Notes under the pieces: model-generated
What the model saw: only the letters and a program-made list of their open reading frames with translations
Databases searched by the model: none
What the model was told of the DNA's origin: nothing
Made by a program: the position numbers and the translations under genes
Shown here: positions 37,467 to 45,909 of the stretch, piece by piece
Position numbering within the stretch: position 1 is the first letter of the stretch
Layout: the number at the start of each line of letters is the position of its first letter
Assembly: GCA_958403385.1 (NCBI GenBank)
Contig: CATXXC010000005.1
Location: 1 to 64,000 of the forward strand
Length of the DNA stretch: 64,000 nt
From: an uncultured Collinsella sp.
GTDB lineage: Bacteria > Actinomycetota > Coriobacteriia > Coriobacteriales > Coriobacteriaceae
Reading direction: 5' to 3'

Positions 37467-37541
37467 GCAGGGAAGTGCACCACCTATCCGCAGCGGGCAG
37501 TACGCCTTGGTTTTGTCCGTCTCAGGGCATCGACGCAGCAC

Positions 37542-37573
37542 AAAAAGCCCCGCCGTGCGTAGCACGGCGGGGC
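37542..37573 (-). terminator. terminator of fucO
   Basis: A perfect 12-bp stem (37547-37558 with 37562-37573), three-base loop, and TTTTT on the minus strand. Confidence 0.85.
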
Positions 37574-37626
37574 CAGCGGCACGTCAAAAGACCATACACC
37601 TACGGGCGAAGGACCACCAAACTGGG

Positions 37627-38793
37627 CTAGGCAGCCGGGCAGATCTTCTTGAAGAGCTCGATGACGTCGTCGAGCGTTGCCTCGCGCGGGTTACCCGGGA
37701 AACAAGCGTCGGCCATGGCGTCCTTGGCCAGGACCTCGATCTCGTCAGCCTTCATGGCCTCGCAGACGTGCGGGATATTCACGTCGGCGGAAAGCTGCTT
37801 GACGGCGGCGATAGCGGCGTCGGCAGCCTCGTCGGTGCTCATGCCCGTGGTGTCAACGCCCATGGCGGCGGCAACCTTGGCCAGACGCTCGGCGCAAACC
37901 GGCTTGTTGAACTCCATGGCGATCGGCAGCAGCATGGCGCAAGCGACGCCGTGCGGGGTGTCGTAGTGAGCGGACAGGGTGTGAGCCATGGCGTGGTCGA
38001 TGCCCAGGCCAACATTGGAGAAGCCCATGCCGGCGACATACTGGCCAAGGGCCATGCCCTCGCGGCCGGAGCCGGGCTGGCCGGACTTGGCCTCGGCAAC
38101 GGAGTCGCGTAGGTTCTCGCTGATCAGCTTGATGGCCTCAAAGTGGAACATGTCGGAGAGCTCCCAAGCGCCCTTGGTGGTATAGCCCTCGATGGCATGG
38201 GTCAGAGCGTCCATACCAGTGGAAGCGGTCAGGCCGGCGGGCATGGAAGCCATCATGTCAGGATCGACGACGGCGACCTCGGGGGCGTCGTTGGTGTCGA
38301 CGCACACGAACTTGCGGACCTTCTCGGGGTCGGTGATGACGTAGTTGATGGTCACCTCGGCGGCGGTACCAGCGGTCGTCGGCACGGCGATGGTGAACAC
38401 GGCGTGGTTCTTAGTGGGAGCAACGCCCTCGAGGCTGCGGACATCGGCGAACTCGGGGTTGTTGATGATGATGCCGATGGCCTTGGCGGTGTCCATGGAG
38501 GAGCCGCCACCGATGGTCACGATAGCGTCAGCCTCGGCGGCCTTGAAGGCCTCGACGCCGTCCTTGACGTTCTGGATCGTGGGGTTGGGCTTGATCTCGG
38601 AGTAGAGGCTCCATGCGATGCCGGCGGCGTCGAGCTCGTCGGTCACCTTAGCGGTAACGCCAAACTTGACCAGATCGGGGTCGGAGCAGACGAAGATCTT
38701 CTTGTAGCCGCGACGCTGGAGCTCGCCGGGGATCTCCTTGATGGCGCCGGAACCATGATAAGAGATGGTATTGAGAACGAAACGATTAGCCAT
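37627..38793 (-). CDS. fucO: lactaldehyde reductase / iron-containing alcohol dehydrogenase
   Basis: Cytoplasmic NAD-dependent dehydrogenase of 388 residues, close to FucO throughout (MANR start, NNPEFADVRSLEG, PTTAGTAAEVTINYVITD, MALGQYVAGMGFSNVGLG, GNPREATL). Iron ligands fit the family: Asp195, His199, His267 and His281. It should reduce L-lactaldehyde to 1,2-propanediol during anaerobic fucose or rhamnose use; other alcohols are possible. The ATG follows GGGAGG. No fucose gene is nearby. A LacI-type site may lie upstream. Confidence 0.9.
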   Translation of the reverse strand: MANRFVLNTISYHGSGAIKEIPGELQRRGYKKIFVCSDPDLVKFGVTAKVTDELDAAGIAWSLYSEIKPNPTIQNVKDGVEAFKAAEADAIVTIGGGSSMDTAKAIGIIINNPEFADVRSLEGVAPTKNHAVFTIAVPTTAGTAAEVTINYVITDPEKVRKFVCVDTNDAPEVAVVDPDMMASMPAGLTASTGMDALTHAIEGYTTKGAWELSDMFHFEAIKLISENLRDSVAEAKSGQPGSGREGMALGQYVAGMGFSNVGLGIDHAMAHTLSAHYDTPHGVACAMLLPIAMEFNKPVCAERLAKVAAAMGVDTTGMSTDEAADAAIAAVKQLSADVNIPHVCEAMKADEIEVLAKDAMADACFPGNPREATLDDVIELFKKICPAA

Positions 38794-38892
38794 TGATAGC
38801 CTCCCATCGTGTGCGGGGCATCCATTACGCCCCGCGCTATAAGTCCCATCCTAACGCTTTTGAAACAAAAAACGCGTGAGAACGTCAAAAGT

Positions 38893-38908
38893 GTTAAAGC
38901 GTTTCAAC
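38893..38908. promoter_or_regulatory. possible LacI/CcpA-type operator upstream of fucO
   Basis: GTTAAAGCGTTTCAAC is an imperfect 16-bp palindrome (6 of 8 positions) centred on GCGT, resembling LacI-family sites. It lies 100 bp upstream of the fucO start. Low confidence. Confidence 0.3.
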
Positions 38909-38915
38909 AGATGAT

Positions 38916-38955
38916 GAAAAATATTGCGGCAAAGGGACAGCCCCTTTGCCGCAAT
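38916..38955 (-). terminator. terminator of the YoaK-like gene
   Basis: Stem 38942-38955 with 38923-38936 (14 bp) and an AT-rich tail with TTTTT on the minus strand, directly after the stop codon. Confidence 0.8.
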
Positions 38956-38958
38956 CGG

Positions 38959-39675
38959 TTACTTTCGGCAGCCCTCTTTCCAAGCCTCGGCCGCAACCTT
39001 CCAGCGTAAGCGCAAGTCGCGCTCGCGGTCGATGAACATGATGGCAAACGCGACAAACAGCAGCAAACTCGCCACGACGATGGCGTGGAGCCCCATGCGC
39101 TCAATACACCAGTTGCCCAGCACGGCGCCAAACACAAAGGTAAAGATCACACCAAAGTACAGCAGGCCGTTTTCCAAAAAGCCGCGCCTGTGGGTGATGA
39201 TGTAATCGTCCACGTTTTGCAGCGCGTTGCGCAAGTTGCCGATGCACATGGTCGTAGCGATGCCGTGACCGTGGATCTTGCGGAAGCTCTCGACTTGCAT
39301 GCCGCAGGCAAAAGAGGTGAGGCAGTTGGCGAGCAGGTTGTAACCGCCACCGGGGATAAAGCTCACGCCCAGCAAGATGACGGCTTCAAAGAACACCGTC
39401 ACCTGACGCCAGTGGATCACGCTGCCAAACCGCTCGTGTACCAGATCGGCAAGCATAATACCCACGGCAAACGACACCACAGGAAAGAAGTAGCGCCCCG
39501 CAAGTGCCCAGTTGCCCTCCGAGATGCTCACGCCCACGAGCAGGATGTTGCCTGTCTGCGCGTTGGCGAAAACATGGTCGCGCCCAATGTACGAATACAC
39601 GTCCATAAAGCCACCGGCGAGCGCCAAGATGATGCCCAGCTCAATAGACTCCGATATCTGTTTGGCACGCTGCAT
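38959..39675 (-). CDS. YoaK family (DUF1275) membrane protein
   Basis: Inner-membrane protein of 238 residues with about six helices. DUF1275 signatures: LALAGGFMDVYSYI, HVFANAQTGNILLVGV and FACGMQVESFRKIHGHGIATTMCIGNLRNA. The start at 39675 (MQRAKQISES) follows AAGGAGGATG; the frame open to 39831 is not supported. Function is unknown; no substrate is established for the family. It is divergent from ygiQ-like. Confidence 0.9.
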   Translation of the reverse strand: MQRAKQISESIELGIILALAGGFMDVYSYIGRDHVFANAQTGNILLVGVSISEGNWALAGRYFFPVVSFAVGIMLADLVHERFGSVIHWRQVTVFFEAVILLGVSFIPGGGYNLLANCLTSFACGMQVESFRKIHGHGIATTMCIGNLRNALQNVDDYIITHRRGFLENGLLYFGVIFTFVFGAVLGNWCIERMGLHAIVVASLLLFVAFAIMFIDRERDLRLRWKVAAEAWKEGCRK

Positions 39676-39856
39676 CGTCGTGCATCCTCCTTGTTGACGA
39701 CTCTCTCGTGCGTTGGCGGAAACATAGCCGCCGTTCATACTGTAACCCATTGACAACATGGCGTGCGCGCGAGACGACCCCTTCGACACAGGGATACACA
39801 GTCTGGAAACAAACGACACCCGCATCGACACGCCGATCCGCTAGCTCATGTACTCC

Positions 39857-39891
39857 ACCAGTCTTTTTAGCCCCGTCCTAAAAAGACTGGT
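39857..39891 (+). promoter_or_regulatory. perfect 14-bp hairpin upstream of the YgiQ-like gene
   Basis: ACCAGTCTTTTTAG (39857-39870) pairs with 39878-39891 across CCCCGTC. It ends 37 bases before the GTG start and abuts a TACAAT hexamer at 39892-39897. No T-run follows. It could be an operator or a leader structure. Confidence 0.5.
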
Positions 39892-39928
39892 TACAATTAC
39901 GTGCAGCATACAAACACCGGGAGGGATC

Positions 39929-42061
39929 GTGGCAAAAAAGCCTCAGCACGCTCAGAACAACCAGCGCAGTCAGCAGGGCAAACAGGGCCAGCAGCAAAAG
40001 CGCGGCGGTAAGGCGCAGGGTGGGCACACCACGCATACCCCAGCAGCGCTCACACGCCCCTGGCGCCCGGGCCGCGATAAGTTCCTCCCCGTCAGCCGCG
40101 CCGACATGGATGCGCGCGGCTGGGACCAGTGCGACTTTGTCTACATCTGCGGCGACGCCTACGTGGACCACCCCAGCTTTGGTATGGCCATCATCAGCCG
40201 CGTCCTCGACGCGCACGGCTACAAAGTGGGCATCATCTGCCAGCCCGACTGGACCGACCCCGCCAGCATCACGGTGCTCGGTGAGCCGCGCCTGGGCTTT
40301 TTGGTCAGCGCCGGCAACATGGACTCCATGGTCAACCACTATTCGGTGACCAAGCACCGCCGCCACACCGATGCCTATACCCCCGGTGGCGAGGAGGGGC
40401 GCCGTCCCAACCGAGCCGTCACGGTCTACGGCAACCTCATCCGCCAGACGTTCAAGGACGCCCCCATCATTATCGGTGGCATCGAGGCGAGCCTGCGTCG
40501 CCTGGCCCACTACGACTACTGGCAGGACAAACTCAAGCGCTCGGTGTTGCTCGACTCGGGCGCCGACATCCTCATCTACGGCATGGGCGAGCACGCGATT
40601 GTCGAGATCGCCGACGCGCTCGACGCGGGACTGCCCGTCGATCAGATTACCTATATCAACGGCACCGTCTACCGCACCAGCTCACTCGACGAGGTCTACG
40701 ACTACGACCTGCTGCCCAGCTGGGACGACCTTGCCGCCGACAAGCTCAACTACGCGCGCAGTTTTAACGTGCAGCAGCAAAACATGGACCCCATCACCGG
40801 ACACCGCCTGGTGGAGCCCTATCCCAACAGCGTCTATGTGGTACAGAACCCGCCGTCGGCGACGCTCACCACCGATGAGATGGACGAGGTGGCCGAGCTC
40901 CCCTACGCACGTGATTGGCATCCCGACTACGACGCGGCAGGCGGCGTGCCGGCCTTTGCCGAGATCAAGTTTTCCATTAGCTCCAACCGCGGCTGTTTTG
41001 GCGAGTGCTCGTTTTGCGCGCTCACCTTCCACCAGGGCCGCGTGCTGCAGATGCGCAGCCACGACTCGATCATGCGCGAGGCCGAGCTGCTCACGCGCGA
41101 CCCGGAGTTTAAGGGCTACATCAACGACGTGGGCGGACCGACGGCCAACTTTAGCCGCCCGGCCTGCGACAAACAGCTCAAGCACGGCGTGTGCAAGAAC
41201 AAGCGCTGCCTGTGGCCGAGCGTATGCAAGAACATGGTGGTCGACGAGAGCGGCTACACGCAGCTGCTGCGCGACCTGCGCCAGCTGCCGGGCGTCAAGA
41301 AGGTCTTTGTCCGCAGCGGCATCCGTTTTGACTACACCATGGCCGATGCCTCGGACGAGTTTTTGCGCGAGCTGCTGGAACACCATGTCTCGGGCCAGCT
41401 ACGCGTGGCACCCGAGCACGTGAGCGACGCGGTGCTCTCCGTAATGGGCAAGCCGAGCCGCGCCGTCTACGATGCGTTCTGTCGCAAATTTGAGCGCTTG
41501 AACCGCGAATACGGACTCAAGCAGTATGTGGTGCCGTATCTGATATCGAGCCATCCCGGCTCGACGATGAAGGAAGCCGTGGACCTCGCCGAGGCCGTGC
41601 GCGACATGGGCTACATGCCCGAGCAGGTGCAGGACTTCTACCCCACGCCGTCCACCATGTCGACGTGCATGTACTACACCGGCGTGGACCCGCGCACCAT
41701 GCAGCCGATCTATGTGGCGCGCGACCCGCACGAGAAGGCCATGCAACGTGCGCTCATCCAGTATCGCAAGCCCGAGAACTACAAGCTCGTGCGCGAGGCG
41801 CTGGAAAAAGCCGGCCGCCGCGATCTGATTGGCTACACCAAGCATTGCCTGATTCGTCCCGTGCCGCCGCGCCCGGGCGAGACATCTGCCAACGGCGGGC
41901 ATGGAACCGGCAAGAAGGGCGGCAAGCCGCACGGTGGCGCCGGCAAGGGGCCCAAGGGTAGCAAGGGGCACAGCGGCATGTCGCGCGCACAGAACACTGC
42001 CGGTCGCAATCGCGCAGCCCAGGGGCGTCAGGGCGCCAACGGAGGCGGACGCCGCAACTAG
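39929..42061 (+). CDS. YgiQ family radical SAM protein
   Basis: Radical SAM enzyme of 710 residues. A GTG start at 39929 follows GGGAGGG; the frame runs 27 codons further up but crosses the hairpin. The cluster motif CFGECSFC (CxxxCxxC) is near residue 355; the YgiQ N-terminal domain has CDFVYICGDAYVDHPSFG and IGGIEASLRRLAHYDYW. Both ends are basic and Gly/Gln-rich, suggesting nucleic-acid contact. The reaction of YgiQ is not known. The stop overlaps the stop of the convergent CPBP gene. Confidence 0.92.
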   Translation: MAKKPQHAQNNQRSQQGKQGQQQKRGGKAQGGHTTHTPAALTRPWRPGRDKFLPVSRADMDARGWDQCDFVYICGDAYVDHPSFGMAIISRVLDAHGYKVGIICQPDWTDPASITVLGEPRLGFLVSAGNMDSMVNHYSVTKHRRHTDAYTPGGEEGRRPNRAVTVYGNLIRQTFKDAPIIIGGIEASLRRLAHYDYWQDKLKRSVLLDSGADILIYGMGEHAIVEIADALDAGLPVDQITYINGTVYRTSSLDEVYDYDLLPSWDDLAADKLNYARSFNVQQQNMDPITGHRLVEPYPNSVYVVQNPPSATLTTDEMDEVAELPYARDWHPDYDAAGGVPAFAEIKFSISSNRGCFGECSFCALTFHQGRVLQMRSHDSIMREAELLTRDPEFKGYINDVGGPTANFSRPACDKQLKHGVCKNKRCLWPSVCKNMVVDESGYTQLLRDLRQLPGVKKVFVRSGIRFDYTMADASDEFLRELLEHHVSGQLRVAPEHVSDAVLSVMGKPSRAVYDAFCRKFERLNREYGLKQYVVPYLISSHPGSTMKEAVDLAEAVRDMGYMPEQVQDFYPTPSTMSTCMYYTGVDPRTMQPIYVARDPHEKAMQRALIQYRKPENYKLVREALEKAGRRDLIGYTKHCLIRPVPPRPGETSANGGHGTGKKGGKPHGGAGKGPKGSKGHSGMSRAQNTAGRNRAAQGRQGANGGGRRN

Positions 42062-42969
42062 GGCAGCGGTGCGCTCGCTGCATCCACCCCACACGCGTGG
42101 CGCAGCGAACGCATTGCCTCAACGAGGATGACGCCGGCGATAGCGACCGTAATTGCCACGTCGAGCGGCGTGTTCACAAACCACAGCAGGCCCATGAGAT
42201 ACGACCCGGCATTAAAGGCAAAGTGCAGCAGGATCGTGTAGCGGAGCTTTCCGGTCGTCACGAGCACCCAACCAAAGATGAGGCCGGCGGCACCCGCGTA
42301 GCAACCCTGCACCCAATTCATGTGCATAAAACCGAAAATTACCGCCTGCAGCACAATCGCCGCGGCGATACCCCACGTGCTTGGGGCCGCCCAGGGCACC
42401 ATGGCGCCATCCTGCGCGCTAACACGACGCCGGCGCTTCCAAAGTGGGCGGCACTGCGGATTAAACGCTCGGAGCGAAAACTCAAAAATAATGCCGCGCA
42501 CCAGCAGCTCTTCACAAAACGGGGCGCCGAGCACCGTGGTCAGGACGGCGTGATAGCTGGTGTCGCCCATACCCGTTTCCTCGACAAGTTCGCTGTAATC
42601 GGCCGCCGCCTCGGGCAACAGCGACAGCACAGCGTCGGTCACGTAGCCAACGACCACCTGCAGGGCCAGGCCAATCACGATAACGCAAGCGATGCGTTTC
42701 CACGCCCCACGCGCTCCCCCACCGAGCGGATGCTCGCTTTGTCGTCGTGCCATAAACGAACGCGGCCACAGATAACGCCACCACAGCAGCGCCATCAAAA
42801 ACGATGCCGTCTGCGCGACGGCCTGAAGCAATTGAATGTCGAGGTCATCGATCGAAAAACCCATGAACACCGATGCGACGCCAAGGGCGGAGAACAAAAC
42901 GACGCTCAGGGCAATATCGGCAGCGACGACGCCAAAACAGGCAAGCGCCCAAATCATCGCATTGAGCAT
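42058..42969 (-). CDS. CPBP family intramembrane metalloprotease
   Basis: Integral membrane protein of 303 residues with about eight helices. CPBP (Abi/CAAX) motifs: FCEELLVRGIIFE (EExxxR), FGFMHMNW (His) and LLHFAFNAGSY (HxxxN). The start at 42969 (MLNAMIWAL) follows GAGGAGG. Bacterial members process or modify membrane peptides or serve in bacteriocin immunity; the substrate here is unknown. It is convergent with and overlaps the ygiQ-like gene by 4 bases. Confidence 0.88.
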   Translation of the reverse strand: MLNAMIWALACFGVVAADIALSVVLFSALGVASVFMGFSIDDLDIQLLQAVAQTASFLMALLWWRYLWPRSFMARRQSEHPLGGGARGAWKRIACVIVIGLALQVVVGYVTDAVLSLLPEAAADYSELVEETGMGDTSYHAVLTTVLGAPFCEELLVRGIIFEFSLRAFNPQCRPLWKRRRRVSAQDGAMVPWAAPSTWGIAAAIVLQAVIFGFMHMNWVQGCYAGAAGLIFGWVLVTTGKLRYTILLHFAFNAGSYLMGLLWFVNTPLDVAITVAIAGVILVEAMRSLRHACGVDAASAPLP

Positions 42970-43021
42970 GCCAACCTCCTCAAAACCGTTCCCTAGTTCT
43001 ACCACAACTCGGCAGAGAGCT

Positions 43022-43051
43022 GATCCCATGGGGACGGAGGAAAACGGATCA
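43022..43051 (+). repeat. repeat family C, copy 2 (single unit)
   Basis: A 30-bp unit with the core GGACGGAGGAAAACGGATCA, immediately after the antitoxin stop. Confidence 0.8.
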
Positions 43052-43052
43052 C

Positions 43053-43253
43053 TTATTGATGAGAATCGGGCGCAGTGCCAAAAGCCCCGCTGGGCGAGAT
43101 GTCGAACGGGAAGGTGCCGCAGCGATTGAACGCGGCGATAAACATGCGGATGGCGTTGGACGGCGTGGTGCCCACGAGCTGGGTTGCCGCCGCGAAGGCT
43201 ACCTTCTCCTCGGGCAAGACCTTCGCGACTACGGGGGTCATGTGTTCTGCCAT
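43053..43253 (-). CDS. RelB/DinJ-like antitoxin without a visible toxin
   Basis: Small protein of 66 residues with a ribbon-helix-helix start (TPVVAKVLPEEKVAFAAATQLVGTTPSNAIRMFIAAF), typical of RelB/DinJ antitoxins. The ATG at 43253 follows AAAGGAAG. No toxin gene is present: downstream is the CPBP gene, upstream an ABC gene. It may be an orphan antitoxin, a solitary DNA-binding repressor or the rest of a lost pair. Three phased direct repeats upstream are a likely operator. Family C repeats flank it on both sides. Confidence 0.75.
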   Translation of the reverse strand: MAEHMTPVVAKVLPEEKVAFAAATQLVGTTPSNAIRMFIAAFNRCGTFPFDISPSGAFGTAPDSHQ

Positions 43254-43367
43254 GGCGCTTCCTTTTTGAAACGACGGTAGTGCGGATAGATGCGGGCCAC
43301 GCGGCTGGGCAACGGGCTGTGAAGGCAACCCGATTGGCCCGCATCCGGAGTTTGTTTCTGCGGCGTT

Positions 43368-43395
43368 GGTATTACTAGGTATTCCTAAGTATTAC
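43368..43395. promoter_or_regulatory. three 10-bp phased direct repeats, likely RHH operator
   Basis: GGTATTAC (43368-43375), GGTATTCC (43378-43385) and AGTATTAC (43388-43395) are spaced exactly 10 bp apart, one helical turn. They lie 115 bp upstream of the RelB-like start, the kind of array bound by ribbon-helix-helix dimers. Confidence 0.55.
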
Positions 43396-43418
43396 CCCGC
43401 AGATAGAATACCACACCC

Positions 43419-43448
43419 GACCCCATGGGGACGGAGGAAAACGAATCA
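43419..43448 (+). repeat. repeat family C, copy 3 (single unit)
   Basis: A 30-bp unit in the same orientation as copy 2, 397 bp away, so the two enclose the antitoxin gene and its operator. Confidence 0.8.
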
Positions 43449-43468
43449 TTTTGTTGCTGAGTAAGTTT

Positions 43469-44845
43469 TTAGAGCGTGATGATGTCCGAGATATCGAGGG
43501 CTTGAGCGTCGACGACATCGTGCGTGGCGAGCAAGAGCGTGCGACCGTCGAGCAGGTCTAGCACGGCCTCGGCCGTCGCATCGCGCGCGGCGGCGTCCAG
43601 GCCGGTAAAGGGCTCATCCAGAATGACGGCACAGCCGCCACACAGCAGGGCTCGAGCGATCTCGACACGACGGCGCTGCCCGCCCGAAAGCTCAGCCACG
43701 CGAACATGCACGTCGATTCCCGGCACCAACCGGCGCAGCAAGGTCGTAGCGTTCGAAGCATCCACGCGCGCATCGGCACACACCAGCACGTTATCCAAAG
43801 CCGAGCTGCCCTCTACCAAGCGTGCATCCTGAAACACCATCGAGCACGGCGCGCACTCCCCCGCTGCCAACGAAAGCAGCGTCGACTTGCCCATGCCCGA
43901 AGCGCCCATCACGCAGATACGCCCACCCGCGGGCACGTTGAGCACCAGACCATCCAGCGCCGGCGCCCAGGGCGCACGATCGCCCACGGCAAGCGCAAGC
44001 TCCGCTGCGGCGCCATCGCTCGCAGCCCCCGCACGCCCGCGCAGTCCATGCCCATGCGCCCGCACGGCCGCGCGCCACGCCACGGGTCCCGAAACCCGCA
44101 GCAGCCACACCAGCACGCGCTCACACGCCCACGAGGCGGCAACGACCAGCACGGTCCACGCCAGCAAATCAGCCGTCTCAATCAAAAGCTTTGCCTGATA
44201 GATGCGCTCGCCCACGGTGCCCACCGCCATGCCGATCAGCTCGGCTGCCACGCCGGCCTTCCAGCTCATGCCGATCACGGCGCGGGCGCACGAAAGCACA
44301 AACGGCAGGACTTCGCGCCAGGTATGGGCGCAAAACAGGCGCCAGCCGCGCACGCCATGCAGACGGAACATCTGCTCCAGCGGTTTATTCACCTGTGCCA
44401 AGCCCTCGGCCAGCGAAAAATACACGCCCGGCAGCGCCATCAAAAAGACCGCGGCGATGCTCACGCGCGCCGATCCCAACCAAATAAGCAGCAGGACCAC
44501 CACGCAGGCAACCGGCGTCGCCTTAACAAACGAAAGTGCCGGAGCCACCAGGCGCGCAAACGCCCGCAACCGTGACGAAATCCCGGCAAGCACGCCACCA
44601 CACACCGCGGCAAGCGCCAGCCCGCCCAGTATCCGCGCGCCCGAGCCCACCAAAATCGCCCAGGTACCGCCATCGCACACCAGGCGCAGCAGCGCCACGG
44701 CAACAGCACCCGGCCCCGGCAAGATCAGTGGCTGCGCCACCAGCGCCGCCACCAGCATCCACGCGGCAAGCCAAAAGGCGGCGACGGCACCTGCTGCCGC
44801 CACCGCCTTCATACGCTCTGTCATGTGTCGAGCAAACGCACGCAC
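43469..44845 (-). CDS. fused ABC transporter permease and ATPase
   Basis: Single chain of 458 residues that joins an SsuC/TauC-type permease (~1-250, six helices, EAA-like loop GVRGWRLFCAHTWREVLP) to an ATPase (~280-458). ATPase motifs are intact: Walker A GASGMGKST, Q-loop VFQDARL, signature LSGGQRRRVEIA, Walker B VILDEPFTGLD and H-loop ATHD. The stretch between Walker A and the Q-loop is only ~15 residues, much shorter than normal, so the beta subdomain is reduced. The GTG start at 44845 follows GGAG that overlaps the stop of the binding-protein gene: coupled. Substrate unknown. Confidence 0.85.
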   Translation of the reverse strand: MRAFARHMTERMKAVAAAGAVAAFWLAAWMLVAALVAQPLILPGPGAVAVALLRLVCDGGTWAILVGSGARILGGLALAAVCGGVLAGISSRLRAFARLVAPALSFVKATPVACVVVLLLIWLGSARVSIAAVFLMALPGVYFSLAEGLAQVNKPLEQMFRLHGVRGWRLFCAHTWREVLPFVLSCARAVIGMSWKAGVAAELIGMAVGTVGERIYQAKLLIETADLLAWTVLVVAASWACERVLVWLLRVSGPVAWRAAVRAHGHGLRGRAGAASDGAAAELALAVGDRAPWAPALDGLVLNVPAGGRICVMGASGMGKSTLLSLAAGECAPCSMVFQDARLVEGSSALDNVLVCADARVDASNATTLLRRLVPGIDVHVRVAELSGGQRRRVEIARALLCGGCAVILDEPFTGLDAAARDATAEAVLDLLDGRTLLLATHDVVDAQALDISDIITL

Positions 44846-44848
44846 GGG

Positions 44849-45907
44849 CTACTCCATGTAGTAGAAATCGTCAGCCGGAAGTTTACCACCCACGGCGCTC
44901 GCGTCCGCGTCGGACAGCACCTGCAGATACCCGCTAAGCGCCGCCTTCATATCCTTGCCCGTCTGGCACACAAGCATGCACCCGGGAATCGCCTTCTCGG
45001 CGATCTTGGCGTTATCCACGATGCCGGCATCGACTACGGCCTGCGCCCAATCTGCCGGCGCCGCATTGACAGCCTTAACGCTCGCCGCATGGCAGCTCAA
45101 GAACTCCGCCACGGCCTCGGGATGTTCCTCGGCAAACGCGCGGCGCACCACGGTCACGCCCGTCAGCAAGCGCGAGCCTGTGTCACCTGCCAGCTCGTCC
45201 CACACATCGGTCAGGCTTACCGGAGCCGACAGCCTGCCTTCGCTCTTTGCGATGGCAGCGGTCTTGAACGGCTCCGGCAGCACGCCCACGGCAGACGGAT
45301 CGGCAAGCAGGGCCGACAGCACCTCGGTGGGCTCGCTCTTAAACTCGAGCGTCACCTGGCCGGTCAGGCCCGCGCGCTCCAGCAGGTAGTTCATGGCGTA
45401 CTCCGGCGTGGTGCCCTTGCCCGTCATATAGACGGTATGGCCCGCCAGATCGCCAAACGAAGTCACACTCGCGTCGCCCGTCACAACGTTTAGCACGCCC
45501 AACGTGTTGATGTCGATGACCTGCACCGCGCCCTCGGTCTTGTTGTAGAGCACGCTCGCCACGTTGGCTGGCACCAGGGCAATGTCGATATCGCCCTGAA
45601 TGACCTTGGGCACAATCTCGTCGGCGGCGGTGTTGATCGCAAAGTCGAACTCATTGTCCGTCTCGCCATCGGCCGCCCGGTCCATAAACTGCACCAGACC
45701 GATCGACGTCGGACCCTTGAGCGAGGCGACGTGTACCTCAACCGGCTCGGCAGCGGCACCGTCAGCAGCAGACCCGGCAGCCGAGCCCGCGGCGGACCCG
45801 GTACCGGCAGCCCCGCCGCCACAGCCCGCGAGCGCAAGCGACAGGGCGCCCGCGGCGAGCGCCGAGGCAAACCCCCGGCGCGACATCTCAAAATCAAACG
45901 CGCGCAT
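44849..45907 (-). CDS. ABC transporter substrate-binding lipoprotein
   Basis: Binding protein of 352 residues of the NitT/TauT/ThiY (NMT1-like) type. It carries a twin-arginine-like SRRGF and a lipobox LALAGC, then an Ala/Gly/Ser linker; the domain (HVASLKGPTSIGLVQFMD, ADEIVPKVIQGDIDIALVPANVASVLYNKT, GVLPEPFKTAAI) is a two-lobe binding fold. The ATG at 45907 lies just past the hydrogenase stop, with GAGGGGA before it, so it continues the hydrogenase unit. Its partner is the fused permease-ATPase. Ligand unknown. Confidence 0.85.
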   Translation of the reverse strand: MRAFDFEMSRRGFASALAAGALSLALAGCGGGAAGTGSAAGSAAGSAADGAAAEPVEVHVASLKGPTSIGLVQFMDRAADGETDNEFDFAINTAADEIVPKVIQGDIDIALVPANVASVLYNKTEGAVQVIDINTLGVLNVVTGDASVTSFGDLAGHTVYMTGKGTTPEYAMNYLLERAGLTGQVTLEFKSEPTEVLSALLADPSAVGVLPEPFKTAAIAKSEGRLSAPVSLTDVWDELAGDTGSRLLTGVTVVRRAFAEEHPEAVAEFLSCHAASVKAVNAAPADWAQAVVDAGIVDNAKIAEKAIPGCMLVCQTGKDMKAALSGYLQVLSDADASAVGGKLPADDFYYME

Positions 45908-45909
45908 CG

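Larger units (their letters stand above)
37023..37626. other. gene-free region holding a composite element
   Basis: About 600 bases between the M42 peptidase start and the fucO stop. It holds composite element E, copy 1 (37157-37466) and the fucO terminator. All short frames here lack ribosome sites. Confidence 0.6.
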
